DNA of 64,000 nt, from contig NZ_JAPEOB010000002.1 in assembly GCF_026341775.1 (NCBI RefSeq), forward strand, positions 2,671,362 to 2,735,361, given 5' to 3'. The notes beneath the pieces are model-generated. The model was not told where the DNA came from. It saw nothing but the letters and a program-made list of their open reading frames with translations, and ran no database searches. Positions 27,648 to 38,448 of this stretch are shown here, piece after piece. Positions within the stretch are counted from its first letter, which is position 1. The number at the start of each line of letters is the position of its first letter. The stretch is from Streptomyces sp. NBC_00654. Its GTDB lineage: Bacteria > Actinomycetota > Actinomycetes > Streptomycetales > Streptomycetaceae. A program made the position numbers and the translations under genes.

Positions 27648-30515
27648 ATGAGTGCCGACCAGAACCAGACCCCCGGAGCCCCGGGGGGCACGGACAGGAC
27701 CGGGGCCGTCGCACGGGGCGCGGCCTGCGCCCCCTGGATCCGTACCCGGCTGCGTACCGCTCCGGGCGCCGCGGCGGCGCTCGCGGGGCTGGTGCTGCTG
27801 ACCTCGTTCCTCGCCGCCGCGTTCCCGCGTTCGGTGGAGGCGTACGAGACGCGGGGGCTGCGGCACGACATCGTCTCGGCCTCACCGGCGCGCAGCATCC
27901 TGGAAGTGACCTCGCCGCTCCCCGATCCCGATCTGAGCCCGGACACGCAGGACGCCGCGGTGCGGGGCGCCGGGCTGGCCGAGGTCGACACGGCGCTGAA
28001 GCAGATGCTGCCGGAGCCGGTACGGCCCGACCTCCCGAGGTCCTCCTACGGGGTGCACACCACGAACCCCGCCGCCGCGACCGAGCGGTGGCTGGACCGG
28101 CCCAACGGGCTCGACCCGAAGCTCACCTTCGCCACCCCGTCGGCGCTCGACAAGCACAGCAGGCTGCGCTCCGGACAGTGGCCGAAGGTCCGGGACGATG
28201 TCAGCGTGGACAGCCGGGAGGTGGAGGCCGCGGTCACCGCCGAGACGGCGTCCGCCCTGAAGATCAAGGTCGGCTCCACGATCGCGGTGCCCACCCGCAC
28301 CGGTGAACCGCTGACCGTACGCGTCACGGGCATCATCACCCCCCTGCGGCCCGCCGAGAGCTACTGGTCCGTCGAGCCGCTGTTCAAGGCACCGGTGCTG
28401 ACCCCGACGCCCCCGACGCCGCGTGGCGGGGGGGAGCCGCTGTTCTTCTGGACGGCCGCGCTGCTGCTGCCGCAGGACGCCGCGCCCGCCCTGCTCGCCA
28501 CGATGAACAAGCCCGAGGTGTACTGGCGCATCGCTCCGGACACCTCGCGGCTCACCGGGCTCGACGTGGCCGGGCTCCGGTCCGCCGTCGCCTCGCTGGA
28601 GAGCGGACCGGAGCTGCTGAACGTGCGGGAGACCGTGGGCCCCACCGCGGCGCTCACCACCTCGCTGGACGACATCGTCCTCAGCCATGCGCAGATGCGG
28701 TCCGCGATCGGTCCCGTCGTGACGGTCGCCGGGGTCGGGATCGGGGCGGTCGCCGCCGTCGTCCTGCTGATGACGGGCGCCCTGATCGGCGGACGCCGCC
28801 ACAGCGAACTGGCCCTGATGCGCTCGCGCGGCGGCTCCCTGCGGGGCATCGGCCGGCGCCTGTTCACGGAGACCGCGGTGACCGTGCTGCCCGCGGCGGC
28901 GCTCGGGCTGCTGCTCGCCGTACTGACCGTCGGGCAGGCCCGGCTGTGGCCCGCGGTGACCGCCGCGGCAGTCACCGCCGCACTGGTCTGTGTCGCGCTG
29001 CCGCTCCGTACGACGTTGCAGCACGTCCGGCCGCAACTGCACGGCGCCCGGGACGACATGATGAACGCCCGGCCCTCCCAGCGGCGCACCATCGCCGAAC
29101 TGACCCTGCTGGTCCTGGCGATCGGCGCGGTCGCCGCGCTGCGCCGCCGGGGCACGGGCGCGGGCGGCGGCACCGACCTGCTGGTCAGCTCGGCACCCGT
29201 ACTCGTCGGGCTGATCGCGGCCCTCGTCCTCGTACGGCTCTATCCGCTGCCCCTGCGGCTGGCCTCGCGCCCCGTCGCCCGGCTGCGCGGTGCCATCGGT
29301 TTCCTGTCGCTGGCCCGCGCCGGGCGCGCCTCCTCCAGCGGCACACTGCCGTTGCTGGCGCTGCTGATCGCGCTGACCACGGCGGCGTTCGGCGGCTCGG
29401 TGCTGGCGGGGATCGGGGACGCCCGTGACGACGCGGCGCTGGCGGCGGTCGGGGCGGACGCGCGGATCAGCGGTCCGGACGGGCCTCTTCCGCTGCCGGA
29501 CGGCCTCGCCGAGCGGGTGCGCAGGGTGGACGGTGTCGATGATGTGGCGGCCGTCCAGGTCGAGTTCGGCGTCGTGCTGCCGGCCGCCCCGGGCGACGGC
29601 GGTCAGACGAAGACCGCCGCCCTGCTGGGCGTCGATCCCCAGTCGTACGCACGGCTGGCACGGTCCACGGGCCTGAAGTCCTTCCCCGCGCACCGGCTGA
29701 AGGCCACCGGCTCGGCGGCGCCGGTCCCCGAGGGCACGGATCCCTCACGCGACCGGGTGCTCCCCGTGATCGCCTCGCCGTCGGTGGCCGAACGGCTGGG
29801 GAAGGGCACGCACGCCGTCGACGCGCTCGCCGGGGACTTCAAGGTGAAGGTCGTGGGTGTCCAGCCGCTCACCTCGGCGGTGCCCAACACCGACTTCATG
29901 ATCGTCAACAGCGCTTCGCTCACCTCGCGGCAGACCACGGCACTGTTCGTCACGGGCTCACAGCCGGACGCCGAGGAGCTGCGCGCGGCGACCCGGGACG
30001 CGGGCAAGGACCTCGTCGTCCGGCTGCGGTCCGTGGAGCGCGAGGCGTTCGTCGACAGCCCGATGCAGGAGGGCGCCGGGCGGATCTACACGGCGGCCAT
30101 CGCGGCGGGCGCCGGCTACGCGCTGCTCGCCGTGCTGCTGTCGCTGCTCCAGACCGCGCCGGAGCGCACCACGCTGCTGGCACGGCTGCGCACCATGGGG
30201 CTCACCACCCGGCAGGGCAGGCGGCTCCTCGCGTTCGAGGCCATGCCGCAGGCGCTGCTGGCCGCCGTCGGCGGTCTGCTCGTCGGCTGGGCGACCATCA
30301 CCCTGCTGGCCCCCGGGGTGGACCTGGCCTCGCTGGCGATGTCCGGCACCGCCGGAGCCGCCCCGCTCACCGTTTCGCTGCGTGCCGATCCCTGGTCGCT
30401 GGTGCTCCCGGCGCTCGGGGTGGTCGTTCTCGCCGCCTCCGTGGCGGGCGTCCAGGCCTGGTGGGCGAGCCGCCGCGGATCGATCACCGAACTCAGGGCA
30501 GGAGACACCCGATGA
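27648..30515 (+). CDS. FtsX-family ABC transporter permease (second of pair)
   Basis: The product is 955 aa, a shorter relative of the gene before it. One N-terminal helix (about residues 42-64) is followed by an extracytoplasmic domain, a multi-helix FtsX block (about 350-600), another outside domain and a C-terminal three-helix FtsX block (about 800-945). It starts one base after the first permease stop and overlaps the ATPase start by ATGA, so the three genes form one translational unit. The two permeases probably form a heterodimer. Confidence 0.85.
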   Translation: MSADQNQTPGAPGGTDRTGAVARGAACAPWIRTRLRTAPGAAAALAGLVLLTSFLAAAFPRSVEAYETRGLRHDIVSASPARSILEVTSPLPDPDLSPDTQDAAVRGAGLAEVDTALKQMLPEPVRPDLPRSSYGVHTTNPAAATERWLDRPNGLDPKLTFATPSALDKHSRLRSGQWPKVRDDVSVDSREVEAAVTAETASALKIKVGSTIAVPTRTGEPLTVRVTGIITPLRPAESYWSVEPLFKAPVLTPTPPTPRGGGEPLFFWTAALLLPQDAAPALLATMNKPEVYWRIAPDTSRLTGLDVAGLRSAVASLESGPELLNVRETVGPTAALTTSLDDIVLSHAQMRSAIGPVVTVAGVGIGAVAAVVLLMTGALIGGRRHSELALMRSRGGSLRGIGRRLFTETAVTVLPAAALGLLLAVLTVGQARLWPAVTAAAVTAALVCVALPLRTTLQHVRPQLHGARDDMMNARPSQRRTIAELTLLVLAIGAVAALRRRGTGAGGGTDLLVSSAPVLVGLIAALVLVRLYPLPLRLASRPVARLRGAIGFLSLARAGRASSSGTLPLLALLIALTTAAFGGSVLAGIGDARDDAALAAVGADARISGPDGPLPLPDGLAERVRRVDGVDDVAAVQVEFGVVLPAAPGDGGQTKTAALLGVDPQSYARLARSTGLKSFPAHRLKATGSAAPVPEGTDPSRDRVLPVIASPSVAERLGKGTHAVDALAGDFKVKVVGVQPLTSAVPNTDFMIVNSASLTSRQTTALFVTGSQPDAEELRAATRDAGKDLVVRLRSVEREAFVDSPMQEGAGRIYTAAIAAGAGYALLAVLLSLLQTAPERTTLLARLRTMGLTTRQGRRLLAFEAMPQALLAAVGGLLVGWATITLLAPGVDLASLAMSGTAGAAPLTVSLRADPWSLVLPALGVVVLAASVAGVQAWWASRRGSITELRAGDTR

Positions 30516-31477
30516 CGTCGTCCACCGAGACCACTCTGGCGGAACTCGAACAGCGGGCGGCGACACGCCGGGACCGCCCCTCGTACGGGCATGACGCGCT
30601 GATCGCGTGCGACCGCCTGGTACGTATCTTCACCACGGACGGGGTGGAGGTGCAGGCCCTCCAGGGCCTCGATCTGCTGGTCACCGAGGGCGAGTTGATG
30701 GCCCTGGTCGGCGCGTCCGGCAGCGGCAAGTCCACGCTGATGAACATCCTGGCGGGCCTGGACGTGCCGACGGCCGGATCGGCGAAGGTCGCGGGCTGCG
30801 ATCTGCTGTCGATGGGACCGAAGGAACGGCTCCGCTACCGCCGTGACGTGGTCGGGTTCGTCTGGCAGCAGACCGCCCGCAATCTGCTGCCGTACCTCAC
30901 CGCGGTCCAGAACATCACGCTGCCGATGCAGCTGCGCGGCGGCGGCCGCAACCGCGAACGGGCCGCCCGTGCCGAGTCGTTGCTCCGGATGCTCGACATC
31001 GAGGACTGCCGTGACCGGCGGCCGCAGCAGCTGTCCGGCGGGCAGCAGCAGCGGGTGGCCATCGCGGTGGCCCTGGCCAACAGCCCCTCGGTGCTGCTCG
31101 CCGACGAGCCGACCGGCGAACTGGACTCGGCCACCGGCGAGCAGGTCTTCGCCGCGTTCCGCCGCGCCAACGAGGAGCTCGGCACATCCATCGTGATCGT
31201 CACGCACGACCAGGCGGTGGCGAGCGAGGTGCGCCGTACGGTCGCGATCCGGGACGGCCGTACGTCCTCCGAGGTGCTGCGCCGCACGGAGGTCGACGCG
31301 GCGACGGGCCAGGAGTCCCAGGTGGCCCGGGAGTACGCGATGCTCGACCGCGCGGGCCGCCTCCAGCTGCCCGCCGACTACACCGAGGCGCTGGGCATGG
31401 AGCACCGGGTGATGCTGGAGCTGGAGCAGGACCACATCGGCGTGTGGCCGGACGCCCCGGAGGGCCCGGTCAAGTAG
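30512..31477 (+). CDS. ABC transporter ATP-binding protein, MacB/LolD type
   Basis: The product is 321 aa. The Walker A is GASGSGKST (about residues 70-78), the Q-loop lies in FVWQQTARNL, the ABC signature is LSGGQQQRVAI and the Walker B is VLLADEPTGELDS with the switch His in VTHDQ. The C-terminal extension of about 60 residues (EVDAATGQESQVAREYAML onward) is longer than in minimal LolD. It powers the two FtsX-type permeases encoded upstream. Confidence 0.92.
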   Translation: MTSSTETTLAELEQRAATRRDRPSYGHDALIACDRLVRIFTTDGVEVQALQGLDLLVTEGELMALVGASGSGKSTLMNILAGLDVPTAGSAKVAGCDLLSMGPKERLRYRRDVVGFVWQQTARNLLPYLTAVQNITLPMQLRGGGRNRERAARAESLLRMLDIEDCRDRRPQQLSGGQQQRVAIAVALANSPSVLLADEPTGELDSATGEQVFAAFRRANEELGTSIVIVTHDQAVASEVRRTVAIRDGRTSSEVLRRTEVDAATGQESQVAREYAMLDRAGRLQLPADYTEALGMEHRVMLELEQDHIGVWPDAPEGPVK

Positions 31478-31500
31478 GCCGGCGAGGCGGACACGTACGG

Positions 31501-31545
31501 GACGGGACCACGCGGGACGGGACCACGCGGGACCGGCACGCGCGG
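31501..31545. repeat. Short tandem repeat, three 15-bp units
   Basis: Two perfect copies of GACGGGACCACGCGG are followed by one degenerate copy, directly downstream of the ABC operon. The unit length is a multiple of three but the repeat is non-coding. Possibly a slippage product or part of a transcript end. Confidence 0.7.
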
Positions 31546-31650
31546 GCAAGTAGGGCTGGCACCAGGGAGGTTCGAGGGGGTGGCCCGATGGTGACCGCCC
31601 GCGCGCGCTCGTAGCGTCGGACAGGTCATCCCCCTGTTCCGAGGAGCATC

Positions 31651-33225
31651 ATGCGCGTCACCTCCTTGTCCGTCGTCGGCCTGGGACTGGCCGGTCTGCT
31701 CGCGGGCGCGGTGCCCGCGGGGGCGGTGCCTCCGGGCCCCGTCGCCCCGACGTCCGCCGCGTCCCCCGGGCAGCGCCTCCGCTGGGCCCCCTGCCCGGAG
31801 CGGTACGAGGAGCTGAACGCGGCGGGCGGGCAGTGCGCCGAGGTCACCGTGCCCCTGGACCACCGGGATCCCGGCGGCCGTACGATCCGGATCGCGGTCT
31901 CCCGCGTCAAGGCCGCGGACCCCTCCCGGCGGCGCGGCATCCTGCTCTCCAACCCCGGCGGACCGGGCGGCACCGGACTCGACAGCACCCTGCGGCTGCG
32001 CCCGGCGCTGGGGGACGTGGCGGACCGCTACGACCTGATCGGCTTCGATCCGCGGTTCCTCGGCGACTCCACCCCGATCGGCTGCGCCCCGGCGGCACCG
32101 GCCGTGCCGCCGGGCCCTGTCACCTCCGCCCGCGAGGACTTCGAGAAGTCGGTCGCCGCCGCCCGTGACACCGCGCGCCGCTGCGGCCGGCACGGGGACA
32201 ACGCCGCGCTGCTCCCGCACGCCTCCTCGCGCAATGTCGCCCGTGACATGGACGCGATCCGGGCGGCGCTGGGCGAGCGCCGGCTCTCGTACTACGGCAT
32301 CTCGTACGGCGCCGATCTGGGCGCCGTCTACACCCAGTTGTTCCCGCGGCGGGCCGACCGGATGGTCCTGGACTCCAGCACCGATCCGGCGGCCACCCAG
32401 TACGAGCTGTTCCGGTCGGCCGGGAAGCCGCTGGAGGAGGCCCTGGACGCCTGGGCGGGCTGGACCGCCCGGCACCACGGCACCTACGCGCTGGGCCGCA
32501 CGGCCGCCGAGGTGCGGGCCCGGGTGGAGCGGCTCGTGGACGGAGCGGAGCGCCGCCCGGTGGCCATCGCCGGAACCCGCGTCGACGCGCCGGCCCTGCG
32601 GCTCGTCCTCCGGCAGCTGATCCAGCACGAGGAGTACGACGCGGGGCTCGCCGGTACGGTACGGGACCTGGTGGACGCGGCCGCCGGAAAGCCGGTCGAA
32701 CCCGGTCCGGAACTGGCCGCGATGCTGGAGCTGCTCGCCTCGCCGGACCTGGCGGACAGCATGCTGGGCGGGGCGCTGTTCATGTGCGGGGACGGCGGCT
32801 GGCCGTCCGGCGGCTGGCCCGGGGACCCGGCGGCCTACTGGCGCAACTCCCAGCGCAGCCGGGACCGGCAGCCCGTCTTCGGACCGTTCGTGAACGGGAT
32901 GATCGCTCCCTGCGCCTTCTGGGAGACCGAGCCGGCCGAGCCCGGGACGAGGATCGGCAACGGCGTACCGGTGCTGATGCTCCAGGCGCTGCGCGACAAC
33001 AACGTCCCGTACGCGGGGGCGTTGGCCCTGCACCGCAGGCTGACCGGCTCACGGCTGGTGACGGCGGACATCCGCTCGCACGGGGTCTACGGCCGTGGCG
33101 TCGACGGGCTGCGCCCGGTCCCCTGTGCCGACCGGGCCGTCAACGACTACCTGCGCGACGGCACGCTGCCCGCACACGACATCACGTGCTCCGCGGGCGG
33201 CGGTGTCAGCGTGGGCCGACGGTGA
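31651..33225 (+). CDS. Secreted alpha/beta hydrolase, tripeptidyl-aminopeptidase (TAP) type
   Basis: The product is 524 aa. A Sec signal peptide (about residues 1-24, Ala-rich cleavage region) precedes an alpha/beta hydrolase fold. The oxyanion region is NPGGPGGTG, the nucleophile S218 lies in GISYG, and the acid D449 and base H477 (RSHGVYG) complete the triad. The C-terminal TAP-like domain is typical of Streptomyces SlpD/SlpE and tripeptidyl aminopeptidases, which trim peptides outside the cell. Cysteines in the mature part suggest disulfides. Its last 20 bases overlap the 3' end of the convergent gene. Confidence 0.88.
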   Translation: MRVTSLSVVGLGLAGLLAGAVPAGAVPPGPVAPTSAASPGQRLRWAPCPERYEELNAAGGQCAEVTVPLDHRDPGGRTIRIAVSRVKAADPSRRRGILLSNPGGPGGTGLDSTLRLRPALGDVADRYDLIGFDPRFLGDSTPIGCAPAAPAVPPGPVTSAREDFEKSVAAARDTARRCGRHGDNAALLPHASSRNVARDMDAIRAALGERRLSYYGISYGADLGAVYTQLFPRRADRMVLDSSTDPAATQYELFRSAGKPLEEALDAWAGWTARHHGTYALGRTAAEVRARVERLVDGAERRPVAIAGTRVDAPALRLVLRQLIQHEEYDAGLAGTVRDLVDAAAGKPVEPGPELAAMLELLASPDLADSMLGGALFMCGDGGWPSGGWPGDPAAYWRNSQRSRDRQPVFGPFVNGMIAPCAFWETEPAEPGTRIGNGVPVLMLQALRDNNVPYAGALALHRRLTGSRLVTADIRSHGVYGRGVDGLRPVPCADRAVNDYLRDGTLPAHDITCSAGGGVSVGRR

Positions 33226-33940
33226 GGTCGAAGGTGCCGAGTCCGCCGCTCGCCTCGCGGCGCAGGGCGGTGGAACCGTACGGGGTGCGCAGCCGGAGCC
33301 AGGTCCCCGAGGTGAGCAGCGATACGGGGAAGTCCCGGGCGGCCCGGAGGAAGCCGAGGGACTGGGCGGCGTGGACGGCGCGCAGCGGAAGCTCCGTGCC
33401 GCCGACCGGCCGGGACCAGATCTCCCGGCCGATGCGGTCGCGTTCGGCCCGGTTGCGGCGCCCCTCGGGCAGCGCCTCGTCGCGGCTGCGGAACTCCGCG
33501 ACCGCGACGGTGAGCGCGGCGCGCAGGGCGAGCGGACCCGGCAGGCCGGGCAGCTCCCGCCAGGGGCCGCGCGGTGGCAGGACTCCGGTCCAGGGCGGCC
33601 CGGTCACGGCCTCGGGCAGGCCGCCCGCGCCGGGACCGGGGCCGGTCGCCGAACCGGTCCCGGCAGCGGTGCCGGCCGGCTCCCCGACGTCGAGCGATTC
33701 GAGGAGTTCTCCGGCCGACACCGTGATGTCGAGCGTCTCGGGCCGGGCGAGCCGCGCCGTCCGGATCGCGAGGACCTCGAACGACGGCGGCCGGCCGAAC
33801 ACCGCCAGTGCGTCGCCGCCGCCCGCCTGCAACCGGACCGCGGCGGCCCGGTCGTAGTGGAGCAGCCGGCCGAGGAAGGCGGCGAGATCCGCCGCCTGAC
33901 TCGGGTCGGCGAACCGCAGCGACCGCACGGGCACCGTCAT
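33206..33940 (-). CDS. Conserved hypothetical protein downstream of thioesterase
   Basis: The product is about 244 aa and I do not recognise the family. It is soluble, with an N-terminal segment (RSLRFADPSQAADLAAFLGRLLHYDRAAAVRLQ) followed by FGRPPSFEVLAIR. A Gly/Pro/Ala-rich linker lies near residues 90-120, and the C-terminal part ends in a Thr/Leu-rich beta-like stretch. The start overlaps the thioesterase stop (ATGA), so the two are translationally coupled and probably functionally linked. The 3' end overlaps the hydrolase gene on the opposite strand by 20 bases. Confidence 0.75.
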   Translation of the reverse strand: MTVPVRSLRFADPSQAADLAAFLGRLLHYDRAAAVRLQAGGGDALAVFGRPPSFEVLAIRTARLARPETLDITVSAGELLESLDVGEPAGTAAGTGSATGPGPGAGGLPEAVTGPPWTGVLPPRGPWRELPGLPGPLALRAALTVAVAEFRSRDEALPEGRRNRAERDRIGREIWSRPVGGTELPLRAVHAAQSLGFLRAARDFPVSLLTSGTWLRLRTPYGSTALRREASGGLGTFDLTVGPR

Positions 33941-34359
33941 GCTGCTGCGGGCTCCTCTGCCAGGTACTCCTGGAGGAAGAGCTTCTCCTCGGCGGAGATC
34001 CGCCGGGGCCGCTCCGCGGCCAGGTCGTACGGCACGACAACGGTCGACGCGCGCACGTAGACCTGCTCGGGGTCCTTGATCTCGTACGAGATCGTCAGCG
34101 ACGCGGCGCCGATCTTCGTGACCCACGACTCGACGGTCACCGGCGAGTGCCGGTGCACCAGCGGCCGTACGTAGTCGATCTCGTGCCGGGCCACCACGGA
34201 CCCGCCCGCGAAGGACGGCGAGCCGTCCCCCGGCGCCAGCCGGAACATGAAGTCGATGCGCGCCTCCTCCAGGTAGCGGAGGAAGACCACGTTGTTCACA
34301 TGGCCGAAGGCGTCCATGTCCGACCAGCGCAGGGGGCAGCTGTAGATATGACGAGCCAA
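33937..34359 (-). CDS. Acyl-CoA thioesterase, hotdog fold (4-hydroxybenzoyl-CoA thioesterase-like)
   Basis: The product is about 140 aa. The single hotdog domain carries WSDMDAFGHVNNVVFLRYLEEAR, with the catalytic Asp and the HVNN turn, near residues 12-34. This family hydrolyses acyl-CoA thioesters. A TTG start at 34359 is preferred: it gives the usual N-terminus ARHIYSCPLRWSD, has GAGG about ten bases upstream, and begins five bases after the ettA stop. Upstream in-frame starts would overlap ettA. It is probably co-transcribed with ettA. Confidence 0.85.
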   Translation of the reverse strand: MARHIYSCPLRWSDMDAFGHVNNVVFLRYLEEARIDFMFRLAPGDGSPSFAGGSVVARHEIDYVRPLVHRHSPVTVESWVTKIGAASLTISYEIKDPEQVYVRASTVVVPYDLAAERPRRISAEEKLFLQEYLAEEPAAA

Positions 34360-34364
34360 GACGA

Positions 34365-36029
<1,665 letters not shown>

Positions 36030-36127
36030 GAGAAACCGTCCGGCAGCAATAGAGGTGTGGGCAGATACACCCCATCTTGCCTGACGTCCATCCCCCAAAG
36101 GAAACCCGTCCGGTCCCCGGTACACGG

Positions 36128-36160
36128 CGGCCCCGGTACGCGGGTGGCGTACCGGGGCCG
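36128..36160. terminator. Strong 14-bp-stem hairpin between the adhesin gene and ettA
   Basis: CGGCCCCGGTACGC pairs perfectly with its inverted copy across a five-base loop (GGGTG). It lies 33 bases past the stop of the leftward surface-protein gene and upstream of ettA, so it should end transcription of the surface-protein gene. Confidence 0.85.
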
Positions 36161-36192
36161 TTGATCAGCGCACCCGCACGGTGCGCGCATCC

Positions 36193-37698
36193 CTACTCAC
36201 CGTCGGTGTGCGTCTTCTTCCTGCGCAGGAGGAGGATCGCGCCGCCGCCGACGACCACCAGGACGATGGCGATGCCCGCGATCATCGGGGTGGCGCTGGA
36301 GCCGCCGGTCGCGGCGAGGTCGCCCTCGATCCCGGCCGAGCTGGTGCCGGTCGAGGCGGGGACGGGCTGCTTGGCGCTCTGGACGTCGATGCCGCCCTCG
36401 GTGTCCTTGGTGCTGCCGCTGGTGGCGCAGTCCAGGGTGCCCTTGAAGTTCTTGGCGAACCCGCCGGGGCCGGTGATGGTGAAGTCGTACGCCTGGTCCT
36501 CGGCGACCGGGATGGTGACCGTCCTGGCAGCTCCGGGGGCGATGGTGTGCTCGAAGCCGGCCAGCTCGAAGGTGAACGGCTCGTCGCCCGGGTTGGCCGC
36601 GGTGATGTCCACGCCGCCCTTGGCGCAGTTCTTCTTCGCGGTGAGGGCGGGCAGCGCGCCCGTCTCGGCCCAGGTGGCGGTGGCCCGCGCGGAGACCGTG
36701 GACTCGCTGGACCCGGCCAGGATCTGGGTCTGGCTCCGGGTCAACCCGGCGAAGGCCCGGCCCACCGGCACGGAGGTGGTGGTCTGGACGGTCAGCGAGG
36801 CGGAACCGTCGGCGGCGTCCTTCGGTATGGCGAAGTACAGCCGGGCACCGTCGGCCGCCGCGGTGACGGGCTTGCCCGCCTCGTCGGTGACCTTGATGCC
36901 GCTGGCCGCGGCGTCGGCGGAGGGCGCCACGGAGACCTGGTCCGCGTCGGTGCGGACCACGACCGGCCCGAGCCGCTGCCCGGCCCGGCCGGAGACCGCG
37001 GCGGGGTCCAGCGTCAGGGACGCCTTGGGCTCGGCGACGTTCCTGGCGTGGCTCTCCAGCCAGTCGGCGAGCTTCTCGGCCTGCTTGTCGGAGGCGTTGA
37101 CATCGGCGTCGTCCGAGTAGCGCCAGATGGCGACCTGGGTGCCCGCCGCCGCGGTCCGCTCGGTGAGCGGACCGGTGCCGGCCTCCTCGGCGAGGGCCGC
37201 GAGGTCGTCGACCTGCGGGTAGGAGTGCTGAAGGATCCAGCGGATCTTGCCGGCGTTCTTGTTGGCGCCCAGCGAGGTCTGGGCCCAGGGTGTCTCCAGA
37301 TACTTCGCCTGGTCCTGCGTGGGGTTGTGCACGTCGATGCAGTACGTCTTGAGCTTGCCGCCGCCGTCGACGGTCATCTCGAAGAGCCCGGCGGGCAGCT
37401 GCTGCGTCCGGTCCGGCTGACCGTCCCGGCCCTCCACATGGAGCACGGCGCTGTCGAAGGTCTTCAGCCCGTCCAGGGTCGCGCTCGCGCCGCCCTGGTG
37501 CTGGGGTACCACCTCGGCCGCCGCCGCGCCCGCGCCGGCCAGGGTGCCGGCCGCGAGGAGGCCGGAGACCAGCGCCGCAGCGCCCAGTCGTGCGAACCCA
37601 CGGCGATGCGCTCTCCCCCTCCGCCCCGCTCTGCCGTGACCGCGGTGCACGGCGGTCGGATCGGACGGCAAGGTGGACGCTGAAGACGCAGAAAACAC
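36193..37698 (-). CDS. Cell-wall-anchored thioester-domain (TQXA) surface protein
   Basis: The product is about 501 aa. A Sec signal peptide with a long positively charged start (cleavage near residue 60, AAAAE) precedes a thioester domain: C120 in TYCIDVHN and Q188 in GTQVAIW, the TQXA signature. Such domains form a Cys-Gln thioester that can bond covalently to host or surface amines. Beta-sandwich stalk regions follow (about 220-440). The C-terminus is a sortase signal: LAATG at residues 461-465, a hydrophobic helix, then LRRKK. LAXTG is the class E sortase motif of Streptomyces. GTG 37698 is preceded by GGAGGGG. Function as an adhesin is inferred. Confidence 0.88.
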   Translation of the reverse strand: MFSASSASTLPSDPTAVHRGHGRAGRRGRAHRRGFARLGAAALVSGLLAAGTLAGAGAAAAEVVPQHQGGASATLDGLKTFDSAVLHVEGRDGQPDRTQQLPAGLFEMTVDGGGKLKTYCIDVHNPTQDQAKYLETPWAQTSLGANKNAGKIRWILQHSYPQVDDLAALAEEAGTGPLTERTAAAGTQVAIWRYSDDADVNASDKQAEKLADWLESHARNVAEPKASLTLDPAAVSGRAGQRLGPVVVRTDADQVSVAPSADAAASGIKVTDEAGKPVTAAADGARLYFAIPKDAADGSASLTVQTTTSVPVGRAFAGLTRSQTQILAGSSESTVSARATATWAETGALPALTAKKNCAKGGVDITAANPGDEPFTFELAGFEHTIAPGAARTVTIPVAEDQAYDFTITGPGGFAKNFKGTLDCATSGSTKDTEGGIDVQSAKQPVPASTGTSSAGIEGDLAATGGSSATPMIAGIAIVLVVVGGGAILLLRRKKTHTDGE

Positions 37699-37834
37699 AG
37701 AATTCCCCTCCGGGCGGGACCTCGCGCAGGGTGCGCATGTGGGGAATGCCCCGCCAGCAGACTCAAGTGCCCCGTGAGTACTGGGGAATCCTAAGGAACG
37801 GGACCATGCACAGTCCCCCGTCCCAGCCTCCGAC

Positions 37835-37857
37835 AACCATTCCGAATCGGAATCGTT
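37835..37857. promoter_or_regulatory. Imperfect palindrome between the surface-protein gene and ssbB
   Basis: The 15-bp core ATTCCGAATCGGAAT (37839-37853) is symmetric about its centre, and three further base pairs match outside it. It lies 137 bases upstream of the surface-protein gene, just past the ssbB stop. Candidate operator for the surface protein; the regulator is unknown. Confidence 0.5.
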
Positions 37858-37888
37858 ATCGCCGCCGTCACCCCGCTCACCTGCTGTT

Positions 37889-38359
37889 TCAGGACACCGA
37901 AGCCAATTCGGCGGCCTGTTCCCGGATCTCCGGCGAGGGGGCCGCGCTCCCCTCCGCGCCGCCCTCGCCGGGTGCCGGACGAGCCGTCGGAGTGGGCTCC
38001 GCCCGCACCGCTCGGCGGAACGCGGCGGTCCCCCGGCCCAGGTCATGCCCCACCGCCACGGCCTCGATGTCCACGAAGGTGCGGCGCTGACCGCCCCGCT
38101 CCTCCTCACGCACCTTCAACCGGCCGTGTACGAGCAGGGGTTCGCCGACCGATACCGATCCGGCCAGATTCGACGCGAGCGCCCGCCATGCCCAGACCGT
38201 GTAGAAGCTGGTGTGCCCGTCCGCCCACTGCTGCTTCTCCCGGTCCCAGCGGCGCGGTGTCGCGGCGAACCGGAACCGCGCCATCGGGCCGGTGGCCGTC
38301 TCCCGGAACTCCACGCCCGTGGCGGCGTTTCCCACCACGGTCACCAAGGTCTCGTTCAT
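37889..38359 (-). CDS. ssbB: Single-stranded DNA-binding protein, SsbB type
   Basis: The product is 156 aa with an N-terminal OB fold (about residues 1-110: MNETLVTVVGNAATGVEFRET, WAWRALASNLA, GEPLLVHGRLKVREEE). The C-terminal tail lacks the acidic DDDIPF tip that recruits replication proteins in SsbA. That makes it the second, non-essential paralogue; in S. coelicolor the 156-aa SsbB is needed for chromosome segregation during sporulation. Its position beside the dynamin-like genes matches a cluster used in sporulation. It is read in the same direction as dynB and dynA. Confidence 0.9.
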   Translation of the reverse strand: MNETLVTVVGNAATGVEFRETATGPMARFRFAATPRRWDREKQQWADGHTSFYTVWAWRALASNLAGSVSVGEPLLVHGRLKVREEERGGQRRTFVDIEAVAVGHDLGRGTAAFRRAVRAEPTPTARPAPGEGGAEGSAAPSPEIREQAAELASVS

Positions 38360-38448
38360 GTCCGTCCCCCGTCTGCCCTGTCATCACGCCGTTCCGCGTG
38401 CTGACTTCATGGTGGACGGAAGCCGGGACCCGTGCCGGAGCCTGTGGA

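Noticed and set aside
24293..27991. A 1232-codon open frame on the minus strand opposite the first FtsX permease
   Set aside because: It is His/Arg/Gly-rich nonsense typical of antisense frames in high-GC DNA, and the plus strand encodes a clear membrane permease with a ribosome site.
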